Positions 1 to 9,947 of a stretch of DNA of 64,000 nt are shown in pieces; position 1 is the first letter of the stretch; each line of letters opens with the position of its first letter. Origin of the DNA: Legionella saoudiensis. GTDB taxonomy: Bacteria > Pseudomonadota > Gammaproteobacteria > Legionellales > Legionellaceae. Both the position numbers and the translations under genes were made by a program. The stretch covers positions 62,001 through 126,000 of the forward strand of contig NZ_LN901320.1 in NCBI RefSeq assembly GCF_001465875.1. Reading direction: 5' to 3'. The notes beneath the pieces were generated by a model, which was given only the letters and a program-made list of their open reading frames with translations, ran no database searches and was not told where the DNA came from.

Positions 1-2
1 AT

Positions 3-1667
3 ATCACTCATATTAAGCACATTGAAAATGAGTTAAAGCTTGCTAAAGAAAAAGCAGAAGCCGCGAATCAGGCAAAAATCGAATTTTTAGAAAATATGCG
101 CCATGATATTCGTACTCCGCTTTCAGGAATCGTAGGCTTTGCAGAAATACTTAAAAATGAAACTAAAGAAAGTCATACTAAAGAATATGCAGATAATTTA
201 ATCGCTTCAAGCCATGCCTTACTGGACTTAATGAATGATGTGCTCGAAGCAATAAGGGTTAGCTCAGGGGAAATTCCCAAATTAAAACAAAAATTTGATC
301 TAAGGGCCTTATTAAGAAATGTCATTGATCTAAATCTTGCCATGTCCAAAGCCAAAAAATTGCAATTGAATTGCGTTGTCGATGAAAATCTACCTCGCTA
401 TGTCCTTGGTGATAAAAAAAGAATCCACCGTATTGTTTTAGAGTTGATAGGTAATGCACTTAATTTTACGCATGTTGGGCATGTAACGCTTTCAGCGGAT
501 TTAGCAAAAAAACAAGATAATCGTTTAATTATTCGTATTAAAGTTGCCGATACTGGAATTGGTATACCACCAGAAAAACAACAAGATATTTATTTGCAGT
601 TTAAACGCCTTACTTCTTCCTACCAAGGTATTTATAAAGGGGCAGGACTAGGCCTTTATATTGTGCGGCAATTTATTGATGAATTAGAGGGCGAAATTTC
701 TGTAAAAAGCCAACTTGGTGTAGGTACGTCCTTTACCTGTATTCTTCCCCTATGCGAATCGTTACTGGATGATGATACCGGGGTAGAAAACGACTTCCCT
801 GCTTACAGAACCCCTTCTTTATTGGACCAGGATTCATCTTCGAAGCGGGAATTAATTAACCAATCGGCAAAGAAAGCAAAAATATTAGTTGTGGAAGATA
901 ATTTAACGGCTCAAAAGGTCATAGAAAAAATTTTATCTAACTTAAATTGCGATGTGGATTTAGCCGCTAATGGAAAAGCAGCGTTAAGCTTAAATAGCCA
1001 AAATCATTATGATTTGATTTTTATGGATATTGGTTTAGGTGAAGGCGCTGATGGATATGAAATAACGCAACAAATCCGTAATCATGAGCGCGATAATGAG
1101 CATACGCCCATTGTCGCGCTAACTGCCCATGCAGTTGAAGAAAACAAACAACGATGTATTGAGGCGGGTATGGATACGGTTCTGGCAAAACCAATTACCA
1201 AAGCCCATGCTGTGAATATTTTAAATTCCTTTGTCAGAACTGATGAACACCTGGAAAGAGAAAAAGAAAAAAAGGCCAAACTTGATTTGCCCGATACAGA
1301 AGATGAATTATTTGCCTTAGAGCAATACCCTCTTCTTGAAGTGGAACAGACCTTAAAAAATTTAGGGGATAAAGTGATACTGCGAAATCTCTTAAAACAG
1401 CTTGTTGAAAGCGAGCTACCCCAAGATCTTAATAGAATGAAGAACTCTTTTGCTAAAGAGGATTTTGTACACGTTGAGAAACTAGCTCATAAAATAAAAG
1501 GAGGTGCAGTTTATATCGGTACCATGAGGATGAAATACGCATGCCAATATTTAGAACGTTATTGGAAAACAGGACAAAGAAACTTATTTCCTAAACTTTA
1601 TTTTCAGGCTATTTCTGTTATTGAAGACACGATGTTCTATGTTAAAAATTGGCTAAAAAATAATTAG
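3..1667 (+). CDS. Hybrid sensor histidine kinase with receiver and HPt domains (5' end outside window)
   Basis: The reading frame is open from base 3, so the sensor N-terminus lies upstream. Visible order: a short coiled linker, the H-box with phospho-accepting His at about 102-104 in the motif HDIRTPLSG, a HATPase domain with the GIGIP and GAGLGLYI glycine boxes, a receiver beginning KILVVEDN with phospho-Asp in FMDIGLG near 1026, and a C-terminal HPt domain with HKIKGG at about 1488. This gives a complete His-Asp-His phosphorelay in one polypeptide, of the BarA/ArcB type. Such kinases sit in the inner membrane and pass phosphate to a separate response regulator, and none is visible here. 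It converges on an adenylate cyclase gene; an 8-bp hairpin overlaps its stop codon. The signal sensed cannot be told from this part. Confidence 0.9.
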   Translation: MTHIKHIENELKLAKEKAEAANQAKIEFLENMRHDIRTPLSGIVGFAEILKNETKESHTKEYADNLIASSHALLDLMNDVLEAIRVSSGEIPKLKQKFDLRALLRNVIDLNLAMSKAKKLQLNCVVDENLPRYVLGDKKRIHRIVLELIGNALNFTHVGHVTLSADLAKKQDNRLIIRIKVADTGIGIPPEKQQDIYLQFKRLTSSYQGIYKGAGLGLYIVRQFIDELEGEISVKSQLGVGTSFTCILPLCESLLDDDTGVENDFPAYRTPSLLDQDSSSKRELINQSAKKAKILVVEDNLTAQKVIEKILSNLNCDVDLAANGKAALSLNSQNHYDLIFMDIGLGEGADGYEITQQIRNHERDNEHTPIVALTAHAVEENKQRCIEAGMDTVLAKPITKAHAVNILNSFVRTDEHLEREKEKKAKLDLPDTEDELFALEQYPLLEVEQTLKNLGDKVILRNLLKQLVESELPQDLNRMKNSFAKEDFVHVEKLAHKIKGGAVYIGTMRMKYACQYLERYWKTGQRNLFPKLYFQAISVIEDTMFYVKNWLKNN

Positions 1668-1684
1668 TAAACATTAGTTTACTA
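1665..1684. terminator. Stem-loop between convergent genes
   Basis: A perfect 8-bp stem (TAGTAAAC / GTTTACTA) with a 4-base loop ATTA begins on the stop codon of the kinase gene and lies before the end of the convergent cyclase gene at 1734. It lacks a strong T-run, so it is a plausible bidirectional terminator rather than a certain one. Confidence 0.45.
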
Positions 1685-1733
1685 TATAGGTACTCTGTAT
1701 TTTAGACCTACGCAGTAATAACGTATATTGTTA

Positions 1734-3149
1734 TTAGTCGCCGTGAACGTCTTCTCTTTTACCCAACAAAAAATAAGTCTTTATGGGGCCAAAACCTTTT
1801 ACTGTAATGGTATCATAAGGTTCTATAATGAACTCTTCTTCTAACATAAAAGCCATCTTTTCTGAAATATGAATTTTATTCGGTAGCGCGCTTTTTTCTA
1901 AGCGGCTGGCTAAATTAACCACATTACCCCAGACGTCATATAAAAATTTCTTATGCCCAATTACTCCTGCGATTACTGTTCCATAAGTCATGCCAATGCG
2001 AAATTGTAAGTTCATCTGTTGTGATTTGTTAAACGCGTGCATACGTTCTAAAACAGCGAGTGAATAATTTGCCATATTTATCGCATGCCGGGTTGTTTGT
2101 ACCGGAACGCCGGAAACGGCCATATAATTGTCACCAATGGTTTTCACTTTTTCGACATGGTATTTTTCCGTAATGCTATCGAGCTCTGCAAATAATTTAT
2201 TTAAAATAGTAACGGTTTTTTTAGGACCTAATTGGTCTGTTAGTTCGCTAAAATTAATAATATCCGCAAACATTACACTTGCTTGTGGATATTCATCCGC
2301 AATATTTTGCTCCCCTAGTTTAAGGCGGGAAGCGATTGACTCGGGTAAGATGTTGAGCAATAGTAAATCATTTTCTTCATTGGCTTTGGATAAAGATCTT
2401 AATGTTTGCACTATGGAAAATATCATGATGATAGTGGACAAAAATGCAAGCCCTAAGGCAATGGAAAGAGTATGTTGGACTCGCGCTTCAATTTTGCGAA
2501 TAGTGCGTTGAACTCGTGAGTTTACGTGCTCAAAAAACTCACGAATGGGTTGCATTACTTCAGTTTTGGTATTCATGTATTCATCATTAAATAATAATTT
2601 TTGCGCCAGTTCCGGGTCTGGTTTTCCTTGGATATTATAGTGTCCTGAGCTGTCTTGAAATTTTCCATCAACAGCATTCATTGCCTTTATTTCTATTTGA
2701 GTTAAGGCGTTACTTTTATTTTCTGCTTTCGACAGCAGGGAAAACTCTTTTAAGGAGAAGCGTTGTTCTAACATCATTTCCGCTAAGGATTTTGGCTTTT
2801 GAAAATCTTTGGGAGATTTATCGGTGATAATTAGATCCCAATAGGGTTCATCATATTTCACTGGGCGTGGCGCTAAACCATTACGAATGGCTAAGACTTG
2901 GTCATAATAATTGCGATATTTTTTATTGCCGGTGGTCACATAAAGGCGAGCCATAGTGGTTAAATCCTCAGAACTTTGGCGCAGTTCATCAGCAATTGAA
3001 TAGGCCCTGTGGCGATCTAGCTCGGTAAACATTTCTTGTTCTGAGTGGTACTTTAACTCGAATAAACAATAAATTAGGCAAATCAGCGTGACGGCCAAAA
3101 AGAAGAAGAAGCAGTTAATGAGACGGGTATTTTTTAAATTTAATTTCAT
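1734..3149 (-). CDS. Membrane-bound class III adenylate cyclase
   Basis: A 471-residue protein with a membrane segment at about residues 12-31, a periplasmic region of about 200 residues, a second membrane segment at about 230-253 and a C-terminal cyclase domain at about 285-460. The domain carries the metal aspartates (FADI and the TIGDNYM loop), a Lys before TIGDNYM that in this family favours adenine over guanine, and VNLASR with the transition-state Asn and Arg. It should therefore make cAMP from ATP. The extracytoplasmic part (motif ARLYVTTGNKKY, then a YWDL stretch) resembles a sensor module I associate with proteobacterial hybrid kinases; that is family memory, not tested. It is convergent with the hybrid kinase and stands alone. 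The ribosome-binding site is weak. Confidence 0.85.
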   Translation of the reverse strand: MKLNLKNTRLINCFFFFLAVTLICLIYCLFELKYHSEQEMFTELDRHRAYSIADELRQSSEDLTTMARLYVTTGNKKYRNYYDQVLAIRNGLAPRPVKYDEPYWDLIITDKSPKDFQKPKSLAEMMLEQRFSLKEFSLLSKAENKSNALTQIEIKAMNAVDGKFQDSSGHYNIQGKPDPELAQKLLFNDEYMNTKTEVMQPIREFFEHVNSRVQRTIRKIEARVQHTLSIALGLAFLSTIIMIFSIVQTLRSLSKANEENDLLLLNILPESIASRLKLGEQNIADEYPQASVMFADIINFSELTDQLGPKKTVTILNKLFAELDSITEKYHVEKVKTIGDNYMAVSGVPVQTTRHAINMANYSLAVLERMHAFNKSQQMNLQFRIGMTYGTVIAGVIGHKKFLYDVWGNVVNLASRLEKSALPNKIHISEKMAFMLEEEFIIEPYDTITVKGFGPIKTYFLLGKREDVHGD

Positions 3150-3309
3150 CTACCGTAGCCATATGTAAATCCCGGGTTCTTATTTAAAAAGATAGACTAT
3201 TTTGCCCTAATCAGGTTATTTTTAATAACTAATTTTAAATGCTATTCTTTAAGAGTAAGTATTTGTATTTTTTCATTTAGGACAAGCAGTATTAATTCAG
3301 GATTATTTA

Positions 3310-4074
3310 ATGAAATTATTATTTTTAGGCACTGCAAGTGGATTGGGTAGCGATCTTTTAAATTATCAATCCAATATGCTGCTTCTTACTGATAATGGCA
3401 AAAAGCTATTAATTGATTGTGGTACCGACATACGTTTTTCATTAACTAAAGCCAATTATACGGCCGCAGAAATTGATGCGGTTTATATTAGTCATTTGCA
3501 TGCAGATCATGTTGGCGGTATGGAATGGTTTGCTTTACAAAGAAAGTTTGTTTCGCAAAATGGGAAGCCTACGCTGATTATTCACGAGCAATTAGCCGAC
3601 ATGCTCTGGGAGCATTCTCTCAGTGGCGGTTTAAAAACGCTTAATGAAGTAGATGCAACCTTGAATGATTTCTTTTCGGTGCAAGCCATCCCTAATGGAC
3701 AAATATTTGAATGGGAAGGTTTGCGATTAAATTTAATTAAAACCGTGCATGTACATTCTAATGGCTGTTTAATGCCGAGCTATGGCTTGGATATTGCCTA
3801 CCAAGGAAAGAAGTTTTTTATTACCGCAGACACCCAATTTACTCCCGATCATCTTAAGCAGTATTATGAAGAGGCAACTATTGTCTTTCATGATTGTGAA
3901 ACATTAGCCGCGCCAAGTGGTGTACATGCGCATTTTGATCAGTTAACTACGTTAGCCCCTGAAATTAGAGCTAAAATGTGGCTTTATCATTATAATGATG
4001 GGGTCTTACCAGAGGTTGGTCCTCATGGATTTCGAGGTTTTGCCCGGTGTGGTCAGATTATTGACTTAAGCTAA
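3310..4074 (+). CDS. Metallo-beta-lactamase-fold hydrolase
   Basis: A 254-residue cytoplasmic protein without signal peptide. It opens with a LFLGTASG strand, then has the metal motif HLHADH at about residues 74-79, a later Asp in ITADTQ and a C-terminal His in WLYHYND, the layout of the RNase Z/PhnP-like branch of the MBL superfamily. A two-metal hydrolase is likely; the substrate (nucleic acid, cyclic phosphodiester or lactone) is not readable from sequence. It lies between the cyclase and the RND operon and seems to be a single-gene unit. Confidence 0.75.
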   Translation: MKLLFLGTASGLGSDLLNYQSNMLLLTDNGKKLLIDCGTDIRFSLTKANYTAAEIDAVYISHLHADHVGGMEWFALQRKFVSQNGKPTLIIHEQLADMLWEHSLSGGLKTLNEVDATLNDFFSVQAIPNGQIFEWEGLRLNLIKTVHVHSNGCLMPSYGLDIAYQGKKFFITADTQFTPDHLKQYYEEATIVFHDCETLAAPSGVHAHFDQLTTLAPEIRAKMWLYHYNDGVLPEVGPHGFRGFARCGQIIDLS

Positions 4075-4112
4075 TTAATACGTTGATTTTGCTGATGAAA
4101 ATCCATAAAAAA

Positions 4113-4143
4113 CCTTATTTTGCACGTATTTTATTGTTATACT
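4113..4143 (+). promoter_or_regulatory. Candidate extended -10 promoter for the first RND operon
   Basis: TATACT at 4138-4143 is preceded by TGT at 4135-4137, an extended -10 element. The matching -35 position (TTATTT, 17 bases upstream) is poor. It lies 38 bases before the permease start. Called by eye only. Confidence 0.4.
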
Positions 4144-4181
4144 GCGGAGCTATTTACTCGATGTAACAGGGACCGTTAGTT

Positions 4182-7100
4182 ATGTGGATTGTATGGATTG
4201 CATTGTCGCGGCCTTATACCTTTATTGTTTTAGCGCTAATGTTACTTATCATTGGGCCGTTGACAATAATGCGTACCCCTACTGATATTTTTCCAGATAT
4301 TAATATTCCTGTGATTAGTGTGGTGTGGAGTTACACAGGATTACCTCCAGATGAAATGGGAAACAGGATCACCAGTGTTTTTGAGCGAACTGTAACTACT
4401 ACGGTTAATGACATTGAACATATTGAGTCGGAGTCATTACTCGGCGTTAGCGTTACCAAGTTATTTTTCCATCCCGGGGTAAATATCGATGTGGCTTTAA
4501 GCCAGGTAACGGCAATATCGCAGACTATATTGAAAAACCTGCCTCCAGGAACTTTACCGCCATTGATTCTAAATTATAAAGCATCAACAGTGCCGGTATT
4601 GCAGTTAGTCTTATCGAGTGCAACCATTCCCGAACAAAAACTGAATGACTTAGCGAATAACTTCTTACGTTCGCAGCTTGCTACTGTACAGGGGGCGGCA
4701 ATACCTTATCCCTATGGTGGAAAAACGCGCCAAATTCAAGTAGACCTTAATCCCAAAGCAATGCAAACCTATGGCGTATCTGCACAACAAATTAACGCAG
4801 TAATTGGTTCGCAAAATTTAATTGTTCCTGCCGGAACGCAAAAAATTGGGACTTATGAGTACATTGTTAAGCTTAATGGCAGTCCATTGGTTGTTGATCA
4901 ATTAAACGATTTTCCCGTGGCCACGACTCCAGGTCGTGTGCTTTTTATTCGTGATGTTGCGCATGTGCGTGATGGGTTTGCACCCCAGACGAATATTGTA
5001 CGTGTGGATGGGCAGCGGGCAGTAATGATGTCCATTCAAAAAACCGGGAATGCATCGACGTTAGATATTATTAACAAAATTAAGGCCTTGCTTCCGGGGG
5101 TGAAAGAAACCTTGCCTGAGGGCTTAAAGTTATCGCAATTTGCGGATCAATCTATCTTTGTTACAGCAGCAATCCAAGGGGTAATTACGGAAGGAATCAT
5201 TGCTGCGGCATTAACTGGACTGATGATTTTACTGTTCTTGGGGAGCATTCGCAGCACCTTTATTATTACCATCTCTATCCCTTTATCGATCATTGCTTCA
5301 ATTACCATTCTTTCTGCGTTAGGTGAAACCATTAACATTATGACCCTCGGAGGTTTGGCACTTGCCGTAGGAATCTTGGTGGATGATGCAACCGTTGCGA
5401 TTGAAAATATTAACTGGAACCTGGAGCAAGGCAAAGAGGTTGAACAAGCGATTTTAGATGGGGCTAAGCAAATTGCGATTCCTGCGTTAGTTTCAACCTT
5501 ATGTATCTGTATTGTATTCGTGCCCATGTTTTTCCTTGGTGGAGTGGCGCAGTACTTATTTGTTCCGTTGGCTGAGGCCGTCATCTTCGCTATGTTGATG
5601 TCTTACATTTTGTCACGAACCTTAGTTGCTACCCTTGCTAAATATTTATTAAAAAAACATGACTTGTCGGTGGATAAACCTGAAAGTACGAATCGTTTTG
5701 TACGAATGCATGAGGCCTTTGAACATAAATTCGCAGAATTTCGGCAGCGGTATTGCGATTTACTTTCTTCGGCTTTGCAAAACACGCGGCTTTTTATTCC
5801 TTGCTTTTTAGTCATTATCTTGGTGTCCTTATTTCTATTATGGCCCTGGTTGGGCGCAGACTTTTTCCCTAATGTAGATGCTGGGCAAATTAAATTACAT
5901 ATTCGTGCGCCAACGGGGACTCGCGTGGAAGAAACAGCGCGTCTGGTAGATAAAGTTGATACCGTAATTCGTCGTATTATTCCTGCTAATGAATTGGATA
6001 GCATCGTCGATAATATTGGCTTGCCGGTAAGTGGTATTAACCTATCGTACAGTAATTCGGCAACCATTGGGCCTGAGGATGCCGATATTTTAATTTCCCT
6101 CAAAGAAGGCCATCGTCCAAGTCCGGACTATGTTCGTAAATTAAGAACCATTTTAAATAACGAGTTTCCCTCCGTATCCATTGCATTTTTACCGGCCGAC
6201 ATCGTCAATCAAATTATTAATTTTGGTTTACCTTCGCCAATTAATATTCAGGTGATTGGCTTGAAGAGGAAGGAAAATGCGCAGTATGCAAATCAGTTGA
6301 TACGTAAGCTTAAATTAATTCCTGGACTTGCAGATGTTCGCACTCGGCAAGCGGATAATTATCCGGTGTTGTTTGTGGATGTGGATCGCATTCTTTCTAA
6401 AGAAATTGGTTTTACGCAATCGGATATTGCGTCGGATTTACTAATTAGTTTATCCGGCAGCTTCCAAACTTCGCCTACATTTTGGCTCGATCCGCGCAAT
6501 GGTGTCTCCTATCCAATTGTGACGCAGGCGCCCCAATATGTGATGAATTCATTACAGGCTTTAAAAAATCTTCCTATTGGCACATTAACGCTACCAAGCC
6601 AAGTGCAAATTTTAGGTTCGGTGAGCCAATTGACGCGCGCTTGGACCTCAGCCGTTGAATCCCATTATAATGTGCAGCCGGTGATTGACATTTTTGCCTC
6701 AATACAAGACCGTGATCTTGGTGCTGTAGCAAAGGATATTCAAAAGCTACTAAATGAAACTAAAAAAGATTTGCCTAAAGGCTCCTCCATTGCGATTCGT
6801 GGTCAAATTGATACTCAGCATCATGCCTTTACAGGTCTTTATTGGGGCTTGGCATTTTCTATTTTATTAGTGTATCTCTTGATTGTTATTAATTTTCAAT
6901 CGTGGTTGGATCCTTTTATTATTATCACCGCATTACCCGCCGCATTAGCCGGAATTGCTTGGATGCTGTTTTTAACGCATACCCCTTTAAGTGTGCCCGC
7001 ATTGACTGGGGCGATTATGTGTATGGGGGTGGCGACTGCAAACAGTATTTTGATCATTAGTTTTGCTCGCGATCACCTGGCGACAACGCCTAATCCTTTT

Positions 7101-7355
7101 GCAGCAGCCCTGGAGGCCGGAAGAGCACGGCTGCGCCCTGTACTCATGACTGCTTCGGCCATGGTTATTGGAATGTTACCTATGGCTTTGGGCTTAGGAG
7201 ATGGTGGTGAACAAAATGCGCCATTAGGAAGGGCGGTAATTGGCGGTTTATCTTTCGCGACCATTGCCACACTCTTTTTTGTACCGGCAGTTTTTTATGT
7301 AATTCACGAGCGTAAATTAAACGCGAAGACGAAGCAAAGGAATAAAAATGTTTGA
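4182..7355 (+). CDS. RND (HAE-type) efflux permease lacking the proton-relay lysine
   Basis: A 1057-residue inner-membrane proton-driven exporter of the AcrB superfamily: TM1 near the N-terminus, two large periplasmic loops and two blocks of membrane helices. The TM4 acidic pair is present (LVDDATVAIEN, D401-D402) and the Arg of RLRPVLMT is kept. The position of AcrB Lys940 appears to be Ala953 (GVATANSIL), so the Asp-Lys salt bridge of the classical relay is absent. I recall this ATANSIL form from other annotated RND permeases, so it may mark a subfamily rather than a defect. First gene of a three-gene operon; AGGGA precedes the ATG, and its 3' end overlaps the adaptor gene by 8 bases. The substrate cannot be predicted. 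Confidence 0.93.
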   Translation: MWIVWIALSRPYTFIVLALMLLIIGPLTIMRTPTDIFPDINIPVISVVWSYTGLPPDEMGNRITSVFERTVTTTVNDIEHIESESLLGVSVTKLFFHPGVNIDVALSQVTAISQTILKNLPPGTLPPLILNYKASTVPVLQLVLSSATIPEQKLNDLANNFLRSQLATVQGAAIPYPYGGKTRQIQVDLNPKAMQTYGVSAQQINAVIGSQNLIVPAGTQKIGTYEYIVKLNGSPLVVDQLNDFPVATTPGRVLFIRDVAHVRDGFAPQTNIVRVDGQRAVMMSIQKTGNASTLDIINKIKALLPGVKETLPEGLKLSQFADQSIFVTAAIQGVITEGIIAAALTGLMILLFLGSIRSTFIITISIPLSIIASITILSALGETINIMTLGGLALAVGILVDDATVAIENINWNLEQGKEVEQAILDGAKQIAIPALVSTLCICIVFVPMFFLGGVAQYLFVPLAEAVIFAMLMSYILSRTLVATLAKYLLKKHDLSVDKPESTNRFVRMHEAFEHKFAEFRQRYCDLLSSALQNTRLFIPCFLVIILVSLFLLWPWLGADFFPNVDAGQIKLHIRAPTGTRVEETARLVDKVDTVIRRIIPANELDSIVDNIGLPVSGINLSYSNSATIGPEDADILISLKEGHRPSPDYVRKLRTILNNEFPSVSIAFLPADIVNQIINFGLPSPINIQVIGLKRKENAQYANQLIRKLKLIPGLADVRTRQADNYPVLFVDVDRILSKEIGFTQSDIASDLLISLSGSFQTSPTFWLDPRNGVSYPIVTQAPQYVMNSLQALKNLPIGTLTLPSQVQILGSVSQLTRAWTSAVESHYNVQPVIDIFASIQDRDLGAVAKDIQKLLNETKKDLPKGSSIAIRGQIDTQHHAFTGLYWGLAFSILLVYLLIVINFQSWLDPFIIITALPAALAGIAWMLFLTHTPLSVPALTGAIMCMGVATANSILIISFARDHLATTPNPFAAALEAGRARLRPVLMTASAMVIGMLPMALGLGDGGEQNAPLGRAVIGGLSFATIATLFFVPAVFYVIHERKLNAKTKQRNKNV

Positions 7356-8493
7356 AAAAATGCAATTACACCTTAAGGACAAACGGCATCGTCATTATGT
7401 GATCGGTATTGCTATTTTCTTACTCATTGTACTGCTGATGATTATATTTCGTATTCATGCCGCCATTGTTTTGCGTAATCGCACCATTGCTGAAGCGGTA
7501 ACTGTGGTACGCGTTATTAAAGCAACGGCATCAAAGGGTACGGATAAAATAATTCTGCCAGGAAATGTTTGGGCTTGGCATGAAGCGCCTATTTTTGCGC
7601 GTACGAATGGCTATGTAAGAAAGTGGTATGTTGATATTGGCAGCCATGTTAAGGCGGGTGATTTGCTTGCTGAGATTGAAACTCCGGAGTTAGATGCACA
7701 ACAGCGCCAGGCGGTTGCTGATTTAAATACAGCAATTGCGAACAATAATCTAGCCCAATCTACGGCGAAGCGGTGGGTTAATTTATTAAGAACCGACTCC
7801 GTTTCCAAACAAGAAACAGAGGAAAAAGTGAGCAGTGCTAAGGCGCTGCAAGCAGCAATGATTTCTGCTAAAGAAAATCTAGCGCGTTTAAATGAGTTAG
7901 TGGGGTTTCAGCGTGTAATAGCACCTTTTGATGGCGTAATTACTGCTCGTGCCACTGATATTGGGGACTTAATTAATGAGGGCAGTAGTACTACCGCAAG
8001 GCCTTTATTCCGTATTGCGCAAACCAATCCGTTACGTGTTTATGTCAAGGTGCCGCAAAATTTATCAACACGCCTGACATCTGATATGCAGGTAAGCCTA
8101 CATTTCGCAGAACACCCAAACAAAGTGTTTACGGCTAAATTGTTCGATACCGCCAGAGCGATTGATCCCAATACCCGAACCTTACTTGCACAATTTACAG
8201 CAGAAAATAAAGAGGAACTAATGTTATCAGGTAGCTATACGGAAGTTTGGTTTATCTTCCCGCTGCCGCCTAATACCGTGCGTTTACCGGTTAATTGCTT
8301 AATATTTCAAGCAGCGGGATTGCAAGTTGCAGTCGTTGATAAGAACAATAAGATTCAATTAAAATCAGTAACCATCAATCGCGATTTTGGCGCCGAAGTG
8401 GAAATTGCTACCGGTGTGACTCCGGGTGATCTTATCGTTTTGAATCCTCCCGATTCAATTTCCAATGGTGAAACGGTACGGGTAGCTGCATGA
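7348..8493 (+). CDS. RND periplasmic adaptor (membrane fusion protein)
   Basis: A 381-residue HlyD/AcrA-family protein with an N-terminal membrane anchor at about residues 17-40 rather than a clear lipobox. It then has a lipoyl/barrel-sandwich half (GYVRKWYVDIGSHVKAGDLLAEIETPELD), a helical hairpin at about 120-185, the second lipoyl half (VIAPFDGVITAR) and a beta-barrel domain. It bridges the permease and the outer-membrane channel. Its ATG sits in the permease 3' end (ATGTTTGA), and AGGA six bases upstream supports the start. Its own stop overlaps the next gene by four bases, so the operon is translationally coupled. Confidence 0.92.
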   Translation: MFEKMQLHLKDKRHRHYVIGIAIFLLIVLLMIIFRIHAAIVLRNRTIAEAVTVVRVIKATASKGTDKIILPGNVWAWHEAPIFARTNGYVRKWYVDIGSHVKAGDLLAEIETPELDAQQRQAVADLNTAIANNNLAQSTAKRWVNLLRTDSVSKQETEEKVSSAKALQAAMISAKENLARLNELVGFQRVIAPFDGVITARATDIGDLINEGSSTTARPLFRIAQTNPLRVYVKVPQNLSTRLTSDMQVSLHFAEHPNKVFTAKLFDTARAIDPNTRTLLAQFTAENKEELMLSGSYTEVWFIFPLPPNTVRLPVNCLIFQAAGLQVAVVDKNNKIQLKSVTINRDFGAEVEIATGVTPGDLIVLNPPDSISNGETVRVAA

Positions 8494-9947
8494 AAAAACT
8501 GAGCATTTCTGGTTTATTGGTTTTTGCTTTAGCTGGTTGCTCCTTTGCTCCCAAATATGAGCGCCCATTCATGCCAATTCCTGAACATTTTAAAGAGGCG
8601 GGAACTTGGAAAAAAATAACGACCACACCACAGCTGGTGGAGCCTGATGCTTGGTGGGAAGCTTTTAATGATCCCATTCTTAATGATTTGCAGGAGCGCT
8701 TAACGGTTGCCAACCAGGATTTAAGAGTCGCCTTTGCGCATTACCAGGATGCTTATGCTTCAGCACAAGTAGCACGCGCAGCACTTTTTCCTTCATTGCA
8801 GGCTTTATTTAACGCAGATAGGCAACAAAATTCACGCACAGTTGCTAACCCGCCTTCGGTATTGGTTTATGATCAATTCTTAGTCGGGGGATATCTAAGT
8901 TATGAGGTTGATGCATGGGGCGCTGTGCGTAACCAAATAATTGCCACTGCTCAGACAGCAAAAGCCAGTGCAGCGGATGTAGCTGCGATTCATCTAAGCC
9001 TGCATGCCGAGCTTGCCAGTGATTATTTCGCTTTGAGGGGGAGTGATGAACAGCAGCGTATTTTAGATAAAACTGTTGCTGCTTATAAAAAAGCGCTGTA
9101 TTTAACTCAACAACGTCATCGAGGAGGAGTATCTCCTATCGCAGATGTTGACGAGGCGCAAACCCAGCTGGAAAATGCCAAAACTATGGCAGAGGATATG
9201 CGCTTAAACCGTGCACAGTTGGAACATGCCATTGCCGTATTAATTGGCGAAATTCCCTCTAATTTTTCTTTAGCTCCCGCTAAATTACCGAGAAAATTCT
9301 TAGCTATTGCTCCGAATATGCCATCAACTTTATTAGAGCGCCGACCTGATATTGTTGCTGCCGAACACCGTGTGCAATCGGCTAATGCCCGTATTGGGGT
9401 GGCTCGAGCCGCATTTTTTCCGCAATTTAACTTAACCGGAAGCGGTGGCTATCAAAGCCGTTCTTTAGCTAATCTAATTTCCAAGCCCAGCGTATTTTGG
9501 TCTATTGGGCCCCTAAGTTTATTAACGTTAATTCAGCCCATCGCCGAAGTTACGGTTTTTGATGGAGGACGATTACGAAGCTTATTAAACCAGGCTAAAG
9601 CCGATTATTTTGCAGCTGTAGCAACGTATCGGAAGTCAGTTTTAACAGGATTCCAAGATGTCGAGGATAATCTTATTGCGATGAAGCAATTGGATAAAGA
9701 GCGCGTGACTCAAGATGCTGCAGCCCAAGCGGCAACCCGCGCTTGGATTCAAGAGCAATATCGCTATAAAGGAGGATTGGTAACCTTCCTGCAAGTGGTC
9801 ATTGCTGAAAATACAGCATTGCAATCAGAACTTGCTGCGGTAAATGTGCGTACGCGCCGGCAAATTGCCAGTGTGCAATTGATTAAAGCCTTAGGTGGGG
9901 GATGGTCTTTCGATGTAAGCAAGGCAAACGGGTCGAAAAAATCCTAA
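8490..9947 (+). CDS. Outer-membrane efflux lipoprotein (NodT/OprM type)
   Basis: A 485-residue TolC-superfamily channel. The signal peptide ends at a lipobox LAGC (Cys near residue 17), followed by FAPKYERP typical of the NodT/OprM class, and two similar outer-membrane-factor repeats follow. Motifs include WWEAFNDP, LLERRPDIVAAEHRV and IGVARAAFFPQ. It forms a trimeric tunnel through the outer membrane for the RND pair upstream; its start overlaps their stop as ATGA. It closes the operon. Confidence 0.92.
   Translation: MKKLSISGLLVFALAGCSFAPKYERPFMPIPEHFKEAGTWKKITTTPQLVEPDAWWEAFNDPILNDLQERLTVANQDLRVAFAHYQDAYASAQVARAALFPSLQALFNADRQQNSRTVANPPSVLVYDQFLVGGYLSYEVDAWGAVRNQIIATAQTAKASAADVAAIHLSLHAELASDYFALRGSDEQQRILDKTVAAYKKALYLTQQRHRGGVSPIADVDEAQTQLENAKTMAEDMRLNRAQLEHAIAVLIGEIPSNFSLAPAKLPRKFLAIAPNMPSTLLERRPDIVAAEHRVQSANARIGVARAAFFPQFNLTGSGGYQSRSLANLISKPSVFWSIGPLSLLTLIQPIAEVTVFDGGRLRSLLNQAKADYFAAVATYRKSVLTGFQDVEDNLIAMKQLDKERVTQDAAAQAATRAWIQEQYRYKGGLVTFLQVVIAENTALQSELAAVNVRTRRQIASVQLIKALGGGWSFDVSKANGSKKS

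Noticed and set aside
1734..3149. Diguanylate cyclase
   Set aside because: There is no GGDEF-type motif; the metal aspartates and VNLASR identify a class III nucleotide cyclase.
5147..5584. 145-codon minus-strand frame within the first RND permease gene
   Set aside because: Antisense shadow of a strongly conserved membrane protein; composition follows the coding strand.
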